From Vespa crabro (Eukaryota; Arthropoda; Insecta; Hymenoptera; Vespidae): a DNA stretch of 64,000 nucleotides. This document shows positions 32,640 through 43,913 of this stretch, piece by piece. The notes beneath the pieces were generated by a model. It was given only the letters and a program-made list of their open reading frames with translations, made no database searches and was not told the origin of the DNA. Both the position numbers and the translations under genes were made by a program. Numbering within the stretch: the stretch's first letter is position 1; every line of letters begins with the position of its first letter. The stretch is from contig NC_060979.1 in NCBI RefSeq assembly GCF_910589235.1, positions 744,001 to 808,000 of the forward strand, in the 5' to 3' direction.

Positions 32640-33118
32640 ACAATCAGTTTCGTGTAGGTTAAAGTAAGTAGTGTTAATATGCTGTGAATTCACACTTTTC
32701 AATCGCTACGTATTTGTTTCACAAATGTAAATGAATAAAAAATAATAAAAATAATTTACACATATAATAAATAGTATATAAATTTGCGACAAAAAATTAA
32801 ATGTCGTTGAATATTTTGTCAAAAATAATTACTGAATACTTTATATATATATATCGTCTCTTCAAAATCATATCGAATGATCGTACTTGAGTCGTAATGA
32901 AAAAAAAAGATTATTTTAAATATATATAAAACAGAATTTAATAATAATCAAAAAAAAATCGAGGATATAATACAAGCAACTGTACATATCGCAGGAACTT
33001 CTGAAAGGAAGAATTTACATATTATTTACATAGTTATGTAAAATTTATTAAATTTACATGATATTATATCTATTTTATAACGTTTTAGATCAGTTTATAG
33101 AATATATAGGGAAAACAA
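32640..33118. other. AT-rich stretch, no recognisable gene
   Basis: No coding signal. It may hold the left end of the transposon whose transposase begins at 33119, but no TIR pair could be fixed. Confidence 0.45.
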
Positions 33119-34315
33119 AATGGGAAGAATATCGTCTCCAAAGAGATCAAAATCACGTCAGAAAATCTTCAATAAAGTAAATTATTTTTATAAAAATGCA
33201 ATAAGATGAATAGCCAATCAATTTTTCTATCGAAATGAAAATCCCACAATTGATAAAGTTTTGATATTGATAAGTGACGATATTTCTTGGCCGAATTTTA
33301 AAAGGAGTACGTTTTAAAAAGTTGTAACAGCTATGAATTTCAAATATGAGAAAACAGGACGCAACAGTTTTTTAAGCGATAAAAAAGAAATAGTTGTATG
33401 GCAGCAAAACTATTTACGAAAAATAAAAGAATATAGAGAAGCTAAAAAATCAAAATATTATTTAGACAAGATGTGGATAAATGCAAGTCATACTACAAAT
33501 AAAATATAGAAAGATTCAAACGTCACTTCATCACGAAGAGCATTTTTAGATAGACTTTCAATAGGTTTGAAAAATCCCTCCGGTAAAGGTAAACGCCTCA
33601 TTATATCTCGTACTGGTAGCGATAGTAATAGGTTCGTTGATGATGTATTGTGGATTTTTGAATCAAAAAATCTAAAAAAAAGTAATAACTACCATGAAGA
33701 AATGAATTTTGTTACATTTGAAAAATGGTTTACGAGAATAGTCTATAAAATTTAAGGAGAATTCAATTATTGTTAATGATAATGCTTTGTGTCATTCCCG
33801 AAAACGGAAAGAATGCCTGGTGTTTGGAAAAAGGATGACATTCAACAATGATTGACTAATAAAAATATTAATTTCTCTCAGGGTATGGTGAAAGCCATTA
33901 ACTTCTCTAAGGATATGATGAATTGTTGCATATTGCAAAACAAAATAACCCAACAAATAATTTTTATGCAATAGATGAAATTGCAAAGTTACGAAACAGT
34001 ATTGTACTGAGACTTCCATCTTATCATTGTAAATTAAATCCATTAGAAATGGTATGGGCTCAAATAAAAAATTATATCATAAAAAGAAATGCAAATTTGA
34101 AAAAATTTGCAAAAATGAAAATTTTATTTTATAAAGCAGTAAACGCTGTTACTAAAGAAAATTGGAAAAATTGTGTTGAACACGTTAACACTAAGGTTGA
34201 AAAGAAGTTTTGGAAATTGGATTATATAATTGAAAAAACTACTAAACCTTTTATTAGAAATATAAATAATAGCGATATTAGTTTAAAAGAAAACACAGAA
34301 TCAACTTCTGAGTAA
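33119..34315 (+). pseudogene. IS630/Tc1-superfamily DDE transposase relic
   Basis: The ATG at 33119 begins a basic N-terminus. 33465-33500 gives MWINASHTTNK, with the first catalytic acidic residue probably just before it (LDKMW). 33567-33755 gives LKNPSGKGKRLIISRTGSDS, WIFESKNLKKSNNYHEEMNF and TFEKWFTRIVYKI. NDNALCHS (33775) is the second-Asp strand. 33980-34315 gives LRLPSYHCKLNPLEMVWAQI, with the final acidic residue in NPLE. This family is common in arthropods and distinct from mariner. Four or more stops and shifts. No TIRs identified. Confidence 0.75.
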
Positions 34316-34529
34316 AAAACATTAATTTACAATTAAACAGAAAAAATTAACGTGAAACTTTTGCGTCAATTATTTCATTACGAGAATTCCATCCAAAAGT
34401 GGTTTGAAAGGATTTGGAAGTTGTAAATACGCTCCTGTCCCAATCACACATTGGTTTATTTCTACTGACTCGATTCGTTGAACAAAGTATAGAACCTTTC
34501 GTTTCTTTTTGTTCATCGACCGGCATATT
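34316..34529. other. Short AT-rich gap
   Basis: Nothing recognised. The minus strand has an open frame (34370-34585) that runs into the microsatellite and is unlikely to be a gene. Confidence 0.4.
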
Positions 34530-34602
34530 TCACACACACACATACACAAACACACACACATATATATATATATATACGCACACACATACGACTAGCCAGT
34601 TC
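34530..34602. repeat. (CA)n/(TA)n microsatellite
   Basis: CACACACA, then a TATATA run, then CGCACACACATACG. A weaker repeat of the flanking ACATACGACTAGC occurs near 34585 and 34657, so a ~75-bp duplication may be involved. Confidence 0.8.
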
Positions 34603-34939
34603 TGGAACCTCTCATCTTATTGTATACCTGTTGATCGACATATCTCATACACAAACATACGACTAGCTAACTCGGGAGCCTTCTTTCCCACATTCTGCAT
34701 AGGCATCTGTCCTCAGATGCTATCATATTTTTCATCACTCGTATCACGCCATGCGCTCTGTCATCGCTATCACTTTCTTTAATCCATTCGTTCACACATA
34801 TTCATAATCGAGGTTACAATAATAATTACCATTTATGCCTAACTTATATATAACGCATTTACACACTTAACAAATTCCACGGCACTTTTTGTTTCCTTTT
34901 TGTAATTTTTGAATTGTAACAACTTTCTCTTCTTTGGCT

Positions 34940-35730
34940 TTTATATTTTTCTGCTCGAAAATAAATGAAGATGTAGATCGTCCGGTTCCTTTTGTGTTTT
35001 CTCAGTTGTAGATGATTCCTTTTGTAATTCCTGAACATTACCGTTAACTTCATCGCCCTCATCTTCGTTCATACTTTGATGTCCATTTCATCAGTTCGCC
35101 TGTCTAATTCGTAATGTGTTCTTTACATGAAATCATCCTGGCACCTTTCTCAAGTACCATATTCACTTGGATTTCCACTAATACTAAATTCATTATTCAT
35201 TTCTTCTGGGCCTACATTTGGCACCTATACTATTTCTAACAATATTTCTGTTTACTACATTATCAATAAGTTCTTAAATATGTTGACGAGTCTGCTCCAC
35301 ATCTTGGTGCTTCCCAGATAATAAACATTTTCTATCATCAGAATCATCCTCTCTTTCTCGCTGGTATCGTACTCCTGCTCAAGTTCCGACTTGGATATTT
35401 TTTATCATGTCTCTCCCTTTACCAATGACAACAGCTATTGTGGCTCTTGGAACAAGTAGTTCTACTCCATTAATAGAACCACTCTATTAATAGAGCCATG
35501 AATAAAATTACTATCATTACTATCAGTTTCCTCCCTATCACTATCCCTTACATCTCTACAAAATATTTTTGTCATTTTATGGAGCTTACCACTGTTGCCC
35601 TTGACCGAATATCTTTTTTCCTTTACAGTAAAGGCACTATTCATCCTCAGGCACTACTCATCCGGAGGCATACTCAGTCTCGGAGTGTCATTTTCTCGAA
35701 AGCTTCCAATAAAGCATCGCTCGAGATAAA
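34940..35730 (-). pseudogene. KH-domain protein relic, possible host gene fragment
   Basis: Read right to left, 35644-35480 gives a polar frame (KRYSVKGNSGKLHKMTKIFC). 35470-35285 then gives VELLVPRATIAVVIGKGRDM, IKNIQ and EDDSDDRKCLLSGKHQDVEQTR. The VIGxxGxxIKxIQ pattern and the following LLSG..qdVEqtr strand-helix are those of a KH RNA-binding domain; the GxxG loop reads GKGR, so the last Gly is lost. 35072-34945 encodes an acidic Glu/Gln/Lys-rich linker. Stops and at least one shift break it. No introns are apparent, so it may be a processed copy. A Tudor-KH relative is possible but not shown. Confidence 0.4.
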
Positions 35731-35741
35731 ACGTTGGATAC

Positions 35742-36706
35742 TGTTACGTCTGATGCCATTCTTACATCTAATGACAAGACGCAAATAAATTTCCTTTTTC
35801 ACAGCAGCTATCAAGCAATACCCATCGAGCAGTTAACCCTGTCCGCGACTTTTCAAATCATTGTACTTTATAATTTTGTACTCGTTGTACTTCAAGAAAT
35901 TCAGTTTTGTTCGTACTCGCTGTGTATATATACTTGAATAACCCCGGTTGCGCGTATCGAAATTCATTCGAGATCCTTCTAATCGTCTTTATTCAAACCT
36001 GTAAGGTTTCTTATCTCTACGATTCGGGAATCGATTAATTAAGCGAATTCTTTACCGCGCAGTCGACAAATTCTCTCACGTGGTATTCTTCCACTCCTTA
36101 CTATTCAATCTTAAAACCTCAATGTCATACTTTCGTTAGAGGTGCGTACGACTTGCACGTGCGAATGATAACTTCTTATCAAATCCTTCTAGTGATGCAT
36201 ACGGTTCGCACGAGTGAGTCCTTATCAGCTTTTCTCCTAAAAATTCTCACAAATGCCGAGAATACGTCATGCCAGTAGAAAGTATCACTTGCGTCGACTT
36301 CTCGCGACGTTACATGGTACCCACACGTACTTCACCGATGTCATTGGGATTTATCGTAACGAAGAAGCCAACAAGAAGAACGAGGTACCTTACCGCCTCA
36401 TAGCGATCACATTCGACAGGAAGGCCATTCCAGTTCCTCATTTATCAAAACCTGACCCGAGAACACCCAGGTATTTGAAGATCGAATCATAATTCACGAG
36501 GATCACCGAACAAGGTAAGGACATCCATTAAAAAATCTCTGAAGTGCTGTGTCTCGAATCATTTTATGTGTGCTTGTACGAATCTCGAACCAAGAACTGC
36601 ACATAACAGGTAAGGGCCAAAAAGGTACTAATCTAGCGATAAGTAGGAATTCCTTGGAAAAATTGTAATATATTTTATTGAGGCCCGTACTGAGCGGGAC
36701 GTAACA
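35742..36706 (+). repeat. Gypsy G2 5' LTR
   Basis: 965 bp with inverted ends TGTTACGTC and GACGTAACA. The first 408 bp recur at 43124-43530. It contains two loose copies of the GTGCRTAC...TTGCACG unit (36143-36215) and a small ORF (36253-36492). Confidence 0.9.
36253..36492 (+). CDS. Small LTR-embedded ORF in G2, partner of 5449-5612
   Basis: 79 codons beginning MPRIRHASRKYHLRRLLA, basic at the N-terminus and ending in HLSKPDPRTPRYLKIES. It lies wholly in the 5' LTR. The N-terminus matches the ORF at 5449 with synonymous differences. No family recognised. Leader peptide, accessory protein or coincidence are all open. Confidence 0.35.
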   Translation: MPRIRHASRKYHLRRLLATLHGTHTYFTDVIGIYRNEEANKKNEVPYRLIAITFDRKAIPVPHLSKPDPRTPRYLKIES

Positions 36707-36749
36707 ACATTTCTGGTGACAGCGGTGGGATACATGAATAAGATACAAA

Positions 36750-37836
36750 ATGTTCAACGACAAGGCAAGTCAGCTCGAACAAACAGACGTGCCTAACGAT
36801 AGAATGGAGACACGAAGCAAAACTAGACAGCCGCCCGAAGCCGATTACGAAGATGTAGTACGACAAATTCGCAATAAAGAAGTCCAGCTAGCGTAACGCG
36901 AAAGACTTTTACATGAACGCGAAGAAGCATTCAGTAGAGCATAAGAAAACGTACCAAAACCTGAAATGGACGCGTTAACGATAATCTTACAAGAGATTCA
37001 CTTCATGCGGAAGCATACGAATAAATCTCGCGAATTAACCGATAATTACTCTATACGCGAAACTATGAATATCATGCCGCGATTCGACGGAAAGAATATG
37101 CCTGTAAACACCTTCATATGTGCTTGTAGGAGAGCACGAAAAATGATGCCCTCGACTTCTAAAATCACAACCACCAATGGTAAACTTATGATCAATAACT
37201 TAAAAGTCGTAGCTTACACAACTATCGAAGACTGTGTAATAGACTTTCTATATATTTCTAATAGATTACGTAAGATCTTCGAAATCTATCCTACGCATGA
37301 ACATTATAGGTCAGAATTACGAAATATTCTCATGCATAATAAATCATGCAAATATCAATGATAGACTACATAGGGCGAGTTGAAGACTTGTACCAAGCCT
37401 TGATAGATGAGTTACGCAGTAGACAGGGATGAACCGAAGACAAACAATGCGAAATCGACGATCTCACCTTACAAAGTTTCTGCGATGGCCTTCCGCTTTA
37501 ATAACATCGTTTGATAATACCGCGTCTTTGTAGAAACCTCTGAGACGCATACGACCAGGCATTAGAGTTATGCGCTAAGATGGAATATGCGAAAGAACGT
37601 AGGAGAGATCTCTCGCCTTCTCGAAATGCGAAATATAGGAACAATAACCGTCTGAGTAATAGGGAGAGACGCGCTCAGGAATGATATAACGAACCATGTT
37701 TTCGAAACAATAGAAATAAATCCACACGTGTCGTGCACACGTCCTCTCCTCATAAGGAATGTACATATTGTAAAAGGATAGAACACACTCGGGAGGAATG
37801 CTTCAAATTTAAGAAAGAACAAAGGACACAGACATA
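36750..37836 (+). pseudogene. gag: Gypsy G2 gag
   Basis: The ATG at 36750 lies 44 bp after the LTR. The early frame carries TRSKTRQPPEADYEDVVRQI and stops at 36895 and 36941. 36966-37361 gives the capsid-like part (MPRFDGKNMPVNTFICACRR, LRKIFEIYPTHEHYRSELRN). After shifts, DLTLQSFCDGLP appears near 37470. The nucleocapsid ends with a CX2CX4HX4C knuckle, CTYCKRIEHTREEC, at 37760-37802. Gag would build the particle and bind RNA; here it has at least five lesions. Confidence 0.78.
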
Positions 37837-38149
37837 GAAAGACCTTTCAGGAATAGTCTCCCTCCTCGACTTCCTCACTCTCTTCAGCCTTCCGCCACCC
37901 AATCATTCCCTTACCGTTCCACCACCACTCCAAACACGAACTACCTCAAAGAATGCCAATATTATAAAAAACTTCGGACATGTGATAGAGGAATACCGAA
38001 AGAATAAATGGTACGAACAACAAGCGAAAAATGGCAGCCTCCCTCCGTTGAAGGACGCGACCTCGGAGGCGACCGCACAGATGCGTCCAGTAAGAACAGT
38101 AAAAGTGTATGAACCCTCCATGTCCGCACAATCAAGTTAAAAAATGATC

Positions 38150-38685
38150 CGAGTAATTCTTCTGTCGCCGTAGCTTCCAAGGACTTGAAAACGAAAACAG
38201 AATTTTTAGTAGATACGGGATCTGAACCAAACATCTTAAAAATAGATATGGCCGATGACGATTTCTTATGCGACGAGTCAAACAAAATAAAATTATCGAT
38301 TTTTATAGTTATTCCGTGGAATTTCACCCCGTCTCAAACTCCGTTTCATATCCCTCATGGCGGCATAATAGACTCGGATTTCTTTAAAAATACAGTAAAG
38401 ATAAATTTCATAAAAGAACAAGTAGAATGGCACAGAATGACTATGCAATTTGTTAAACCGAGAGAAATAGTCATTGTGACTCGCACTAGTAACATCCTAA
38501 AGTTAATATCAAAAATAATAAAAATAAAACGGACTATGTGCTCGCAATCGATTTAGGAAAAGGAATATTTGCAGGATGAAGCTTTAGTTACAAATGACAA
38601 CGGCAAAGCTCTTATGAAGATTTCCAACACGAATGAGACAGACGTTAAAATTACAATACCAACGATCAAACTCGAAGAATTCGAG
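38150..38685 (+). pseudogene. Gypsy G2 aspartic protease
   Basis: 38185-38556 is open for 123 codons: KTKTEFLVDTGSEPNILKID with an intact D-T-G-S active site at about 38209, then the flap region and FHIPHGGIIDSDFFKNTVKI, the closing hydrophobic block. QFVKPREIVIVTRTSNI leads to the linker. It then breaks at 38556. The catalytic motif is better kept than in Gypsy B (RDAGAQ). Confidence 0.82.
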
Positions 38686-39057
38686 ACGTGAATCTCTTAT
38701 CAGCCTTAGGGCATATGAGGTCGTCTACGATATCGTGGATTTCAACGATTCAATCAAGTGGTTCTAAGGAGAAATGCATAACACTAATCGCTCAGCCACT
38801 CCAATCTCTCATCTCCCTACTCCTAGACTCGAGGCAAGCAAACTCGACACACATTCCACAACTCTCCTAAAGCGAGATAAGGATGCCGAAAAACTTAACA
38901 TACATGCCTCGCACAAGCGATTGAGACAAAGAGAATCTCAGCTATTAAAAAAGTCGTCGAAACCTCTCGTTTTTCCTCTCCTAACTCCTACCACGGTACA
39001 AGTCCAGATAAATTCGAAGAATTCTACACGAAAGCTTTGCAAAATATCAAACTAAAC

Positions 39058-40145
39058 TCGCTCAATGAAGAAGAAAAGGAAATGGCACAAACCATGATAA
39101 AAGGTTCATTAGATTTATTTCATCTACCTGGAGATAAACTCACGCACACCTACACAATAACTCATAAAATCGAGATTACAGAATCTATTCCGGTTTCCGT
39201 ACGATAGTATCGTTTTCCTCCAATCCACAAGGAGGAAATAAATAAACAAATCAAGGAATTACTGAAGAATGATGTCATCCAGTCTTTAGCATCGCCCTAT
39301 AAGTCCCCTCTCTGAATCGTCCCGAAGGAAGCCGACGCAAACAGTAACAAGAGATGGAAGCTCGTTATAGATCAAATATTAAACAAGCAAACATTTAAGG
39401 GCAACTATCCTCTCTGCCTAATATTACCGAAATATTGGATCAATAAGGGAGCGCCACATACTTTAATACTTTCGATCTCGCTTTAGGCCTACATCAAATC
39501 GCAATAAGTAAATACAACGCACAGAAGACGGTCTTCTGGACAACATAAGGGCAGTATGAATTCACGCGGATGCTCTTTGGCTTGAAGAACGCCCCGTCGA
39601 TCTTCCATGCCTCATGAATTGGATTCTTACGGAATTACAAAGAAACGAACTTTTTGTATATCTTGATGATATTGTCATAAATTCCAGCGTTTTCACCGAA
39701 CACATTGTAAAATACAGCAAGCAATGCGCTCGTTTAAGACAAGCAGGACTGAAATTACAACCGAAAGAATGCAACTTCTTACGAAAAGAGGTAACTTACC
39801 TAGGGCATATGATTATCTCCGTCGGAGTGAAACCGAATCCAGGAAAAATAAGAGCAGTACAAGATTTTCCTATACTCAGAACACCAAAGAACATAAAACA
39901 ATTTTTAGGATTAGCAGGCTACTGCAGACGGTTTATACCAAATTTCTCTGCCATGAGTAAAACACTAACAAATTTATTAAAAAAGAACGTAGCTTACGTA
40001 TGAGATAATCAGGACAAAGCATTTAAAACATTGGTAAAATTATTATGTCAAGAACCTCTATTACAACATCCAGATTTTACGAAACCTTCAATCGTTACAA
40101 CTAACGCTTCAAATTATGCTATCGAACAAATCTTAAGCCAAGGTG
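39058..40145 (+). pseudogene. Gypsy G2 reverse transcriptase and RNase H start
   Basis: 39060-39400 reads MIKGSLDLFHLPGDKL, YRFPPIHKEEINKQIKELLK, SPYKSPL and WKLVIDQILNKQTFKG, with a TAG replacing an RT codon at 39205 and TGA at 39315. Motif A (FDLALGLHQIA) is shifted. 39614-40003 is open: LFVYLDDIVINSSVF (catalytic YLDD), LRKEVTYLGHMIIS, IKQFLGLAGYCRRFIPNF. 40031-40140 gives LLQHPDFTKPSIVTTNAS, the RNase H start with Asp changed to Asn. The remaining RNase H is deleted at about 40150. Confidence 0.85.
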
Positions 40146-40179
40146 AAATACGAACGTTGAAACAGTCAAATGAAAAAAC

Positions 40180-41038
40180 TTGTTCGATTAAAAACGAGAC
40201 ACCACATGATTATTACAAACACGCCCGGGAAGGCGTTTGACAAAATCTTTTTAGACATCGTGGGTCCGATGCCCACAACGAGGGCAAAAAATATTTATAT
40301 ATTGACTATTCAAGATCTGTTTAGCAAATATTTTCTCACGATTACTCTCTAGCAAGCTTCTTCAGAGGAAGTCGCAGACGCATTCATCAAAAATGTAATA
40401 TGCCGTTTTGGATCATCAAAAGGAATCTTGATTGATCAGGGTAGTGATTTTATTAGAACTAATGAAAGCAGTAGCGAAGAAGTTTCAAATAAATCACCAT
40501 CACACTAACGTGTATCACTCGCACACAAATGGCTTCATCGAACGTTCTCACCATGTACTCATCGAGTTCCCCAAGCACTTTATCACCGAAAATAACGATT
40601 GGGATAATTGGGTTGACATAGCAATGTTCTCCTATAATATGGGCGAACACGTAGGAACAATGAACAATTATATTTAATCAATTAGCTAGGATACCCAACG
40701 AGTCCACCTACAATGACTTACAGAATGGAACATACGCAGATTATTTGGGCGTATTAAACGAACAGCTCAACAAACTTCAAGAGGCAGCAAAACATAATTT
40801 AACCTGTTCAAAATATAAAACAACAACGTACTATGACAAAAGGCAAAGAGTCGTTAATTTTAAAGTAGGCGATAAACTGTATCTTTTAAAAGGAACGCAA
40901 AAAGGGAAATTCGATGATAAATATATAGGATCATTTGACGTCATAGAGATCAAGGAGAAAAATAATATAAAAATATGTACCCACAAAGGCAATCGTGTAG
41001 TACAAGCCAACAGATGAAAACTCAATAAGCTAGTTTAA
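40180..41038 (+). pseudogene. Gypsy G2 integrase core and tail
   Basis: The reading resumes at about 40200. 40235-40352 gives DKIFLDIVGPMPTTRAKN with the first catalytic Asp and a TAG at 40350. Then ILIDQGSDF (second Asp) near 40425, a shift, and HTNGFIERSHHVLIEFPKHF (catalytic Glu in IER) at about 40540. 40745-41017 carries the C-terminal part (YYDKRQRVVNFKVGDKLYLL), an SH3-like segment. The zinc-binding HHCC N-terminus is missing. The integrase would insert the cDNA. Confidence 0.82.
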
Positions 41039-41267
41039 TTTCCAAGCTCGATAAGTCGACATTATGGAAATCTGCATCACCGACTCGCGGTTTCAGTAAG
41101 AGCAGCATGGCGCAACAGTCTCTCTCCTTTCCATGATGGCGATCAATAAGACCCCCACAACTTCGATAGTCGATAAGAACTAGCGTATAAGCAGCGCAAA
41201 CAGGTGTGTCAGTATCAATTGTTCTCTCCTACGAGACAAATCAAATATATAATCTTCAATCGAAATC

Positions 41268-43081
41268 ATGAATATTTTTTTTATAATATTAACTTTAGTA
41301 AGAATACCAGTGGTCTTAGTAGGATATGATTATACAACGATTTCATTAAATATCTACACATTTTCTCTTCTGGACATAGCCGATTGCGAGATATCAAATC
41401 TACAAACTACCAACAACTCCGTCTACGTACAGCTATTACAAGCAGGGAACTACAATTCGGTTAAAGTACTGCAGTGTAGAGTAGAAATCGACAGAACAAT
41501 ATTTCTTTGTCTGCATTTTAATGCACTCCCACACATCCATCGTCTATAATGGACGTCGGGAGTATTTATTCACCTTAAATCACCATCTATGTCAACAAGT
41601 ACACTCAACAGGAAGTCTCTCTTTGGGTCTAAATGCTTACATAAGAGAATTATTCAATAACAATGCAGATGCAATAAGTTTAACTATTAGTGGCACACTT
41701 ACAACCGATGGAACATGCAAAGCATCTCAGTATAGTGACCCCTATGAAACTTGGGATGACGTGGTAGTTCAAGCCTCTCTAAGGATAAAGCTACGCGACT
41801 ATTACGCTACAGTCAAAGCAAAGACCATGTAATACACCTTGGAATGGGAACCGTCTGCGCATTGAACGAGGAACCTTGCCTCGACTAGGACGGAAGCGAA
41901 AGCTATTGGCCGACCCTTCCAACCGACAGCTGCGGTTTCCACGAACACGATGTACTATATGAAGGACCTGCAACGAAACTAACACCTCCGGAATCGTCAC
42001 AGGGTCCCATTCTTTATACAGTAGCCACTAAAGATGTTACCTTCGCTATGACGAAGGCCAATGAATTCGTCTTAAGCGGTTATTCCATAATCCAACTCAA
42101 CATCTGAAGTTATTTATCACGGAAACATCTCCTGGACAAACATTCAAAGGAAAAGCTAAGACTTCCGTAGAAAATCTAGATATTTTTGCATACATGAAAC
42201 CAAAGTTTATATACGTAGAGAGACATCTAAAAACACAGTGTACATCACAATATATAGATAAAACTAGACAGAAATTCATCCTCGAACAACAAGTACTCAA
42301 GGATCTACTCTCTCTAGCTACAATAGCACTAGATGAAATAGCATACACTCTTATGAAGCAACAAGGATACATGGCAGTAATAGCTGCCGAAGTAATATCT
42401 ATATAATTAAATGCAATCTAGTACGAGTAAAAATCAGGCAGACCGAAAAATGCTATAGGAAATTACCCATTTCCTATCGCAATAATTCATACTTTCGAGC
42501 GCATCATCTTAAAGGAAGCATCGCCGAAGGATTGCAATGAACTACTACCAAATATGTATAATTTACATGGCACCTGGTATAGAGTCACAACTAAATTAAT
42601 GGAGTCAATACCTCTTCCGGTGATTAAACCCTAAACGAAAGCAAAATGAAGATACATCGATCCCGAACATCTCGGAACGAGCTACTCCACCAAAGATTTA
42701 AATAAACTATCGCTAGACAAGATAACATCAAGCACAGGACGTCTATGGGGAGCATTCATAACTTTCGGATCAGCAATTGCCGGGTTCTTAGTCATTTTCA
42801 TGGCCCTTCAATTAATAAAATACATTGCCGACACGCTCCTCCACGGATACGCATTCCATAATATATACGGCTGGAACCTACATCTCATAGGAGGGATATG
42901 GGGATCATTGATTCATCTCCTTCTACATCTGGTTACTAAACATCCAGAACGCGAAGAACAACGAGCGACGATGCCACCTGTAAACGTCACGGTTCACAAA
43001 CAAAAAGAAAAACTAATGGATAGCACGTCCAACCAGTTGAGCACGTTCACTGAATTAAATGCGTATTTAAATAAATGCTAA
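41268..43081 (+). pseudogene. env: Gypsy G2 env glycoprotein, full-length but shifted
   Basis: The ATG at 41268 begins a hydrophobic signal peptide. The ectodomain follows over frames 41268-41549, 41521-41832, then pieces to 42406 and on: an SLLDIADC block, the MHSHTSIV motif with NGRREY, TWDDVVVQAS, and a long helical part near 42230-42400. 42800-43081 gives a hydrophobic segment, an amphipathic region and a polar tail. At least four lesions (about 41510, 41831, 42104, 42405) prevent expression. The layout matches env A throughout. The type resembles chuvirus-like fusion proteins; that is recognition by motif, not by search. Confidence 0.8.
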
Positions 43082-43110
43082 AATGCACGTATATGTACGT
43101 ACACTTTCTA

Positions 43111-43123
43111 ATAGAGGGAAAAG
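43111..43123 (+). other. Gypsy G2 polypurine tract
   Basis: ATAGAGGGAAAAG directly before the 3' LTR start TGTTACGTC, the plus-strand priming site of LTR elements. Confidence 0.75.
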
Positions 43124-43530
43124 TGTTACGTCAGACGTCACTCTTACGCCTAAAGAAAAGACGCACATTAATTTTTCTTTCACGACAGCTGTCGAGCAGT
43201 ACGCATCGAGCAGTTTACTTTGTCCGCGACTTTTCAATTCATTGTACTTTATAATTTTGTACACGTTATACATCCATATATTCAATTTTGTTCGTACTCG
43301 GTTTGTATATTTACTTGAATAAACCCGGCTGTGCGTATCGAAGTTTATTCGAGATCATTCTAATCGTCTTAATTCAAACCTGTAAGATTTCTTATCTCTA
43401 CGATTCGGGAATCGATTAATTAAGCGAACACTTTACCGCGCTATAGACAAATTCTCTCACATGGTATCCATCCACTCCCAACTATTCAATCTTAAAACCT
43501 CAAAGTCATACTTTCGTTAGAGGTGCGTAC
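43124..43530 (+). repeat. Gypsy G2 3' LTR, truncated
   Basis: Matches the first 408 bp of the 5' LTR and stops at GAGGTGCGTAC, where unrelated DNA begins; the last ~557 bp are missing. No target duplication can be recovered. Confidence 0.88.
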
Positions 43531-43663
43531 TTTCGATATAATTAAGTTGGAAAACTGATCGAATCGATTCTTTTATTTCAGATGGAGAATCAAGGCTTCG
43601 CGGGAGAGCAATAATGGAAACAGTACATTCATTCACAAAGATTTCTCAATACATCTTGACGCT

Positions 43664-43703
43664 CACATTTACGAGATGTCCTAGTAATCATCTCGTAAAT
43701 GTG
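43664..43703. repeat. Perfect 15-bp hairpin
   Basis: CACATTTACGAGATG and CATCTCGTAAATGTG form a perfect inverted repeat around a 10-nt loop. It lies just left of the dispersed repeat at 43711. Confidence 0.85.
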
Positions 43704-43710
43704 AACACCC

Positions 43711-43913
43711 AAGTTGCAAGAAATTCTGTAGAATTTCTTCCGACTCCCTTGAAGAAACAGCTCATTTGAAGGTCGAACAAAATGGTTTATTAAATTATAA
43801 CTTTGAATATTAAGAATGACCGGTCCGAAGCAATCTTCTCAATCAATTTATTTCAAAAGAAATTTAACTTTTTAAGTTCCCTTTTCGCCGTGGATTTTTA
43901 TCGTCAATTCCGT
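43711..43913 (+). repeat. Orphan dispersed repeat, copy 1
   Basis: About 200 bp matching 56838-57050 on the same strand, with ordered shared blocks GAAATTCTGTAGAATTTCT, CAGCTCATTTGA, TTATAACTT and TTCCCTTTTC. No coding signal and no known family. Confidence 0.7.

Larger units (their letters stand above)
35742..43530 (+). mobile_element. Gypsy G2 with env, nearly complete
   Basis: 5' LTR 35742-36706, primer-binding-site-like TTCTGGTGACAGCGG at 36711, gag, protease, RT, integrase, env, purine tract 43111-43123, and a truncated 3' LTR 43124-43530. 7.8 kb. RNase H and the integrase N-terminus are deleted. Frames are broken in every gene. It serves as the uninterrupted reference for Gypsy A/B. 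Confidence 0.92.

Noticed and set aside
37568..38327. Minus-strand frames with hydrophobic segments
   Set aside because: Antisense of Gypsy G2 gag nucleocapsid and protease.
35742..43530. G2 as a potentially active provirus
   Set aside because: Gag, RT, integrase and env are all interrupted, RNase H is deleted and the 3' LTR is truncated.
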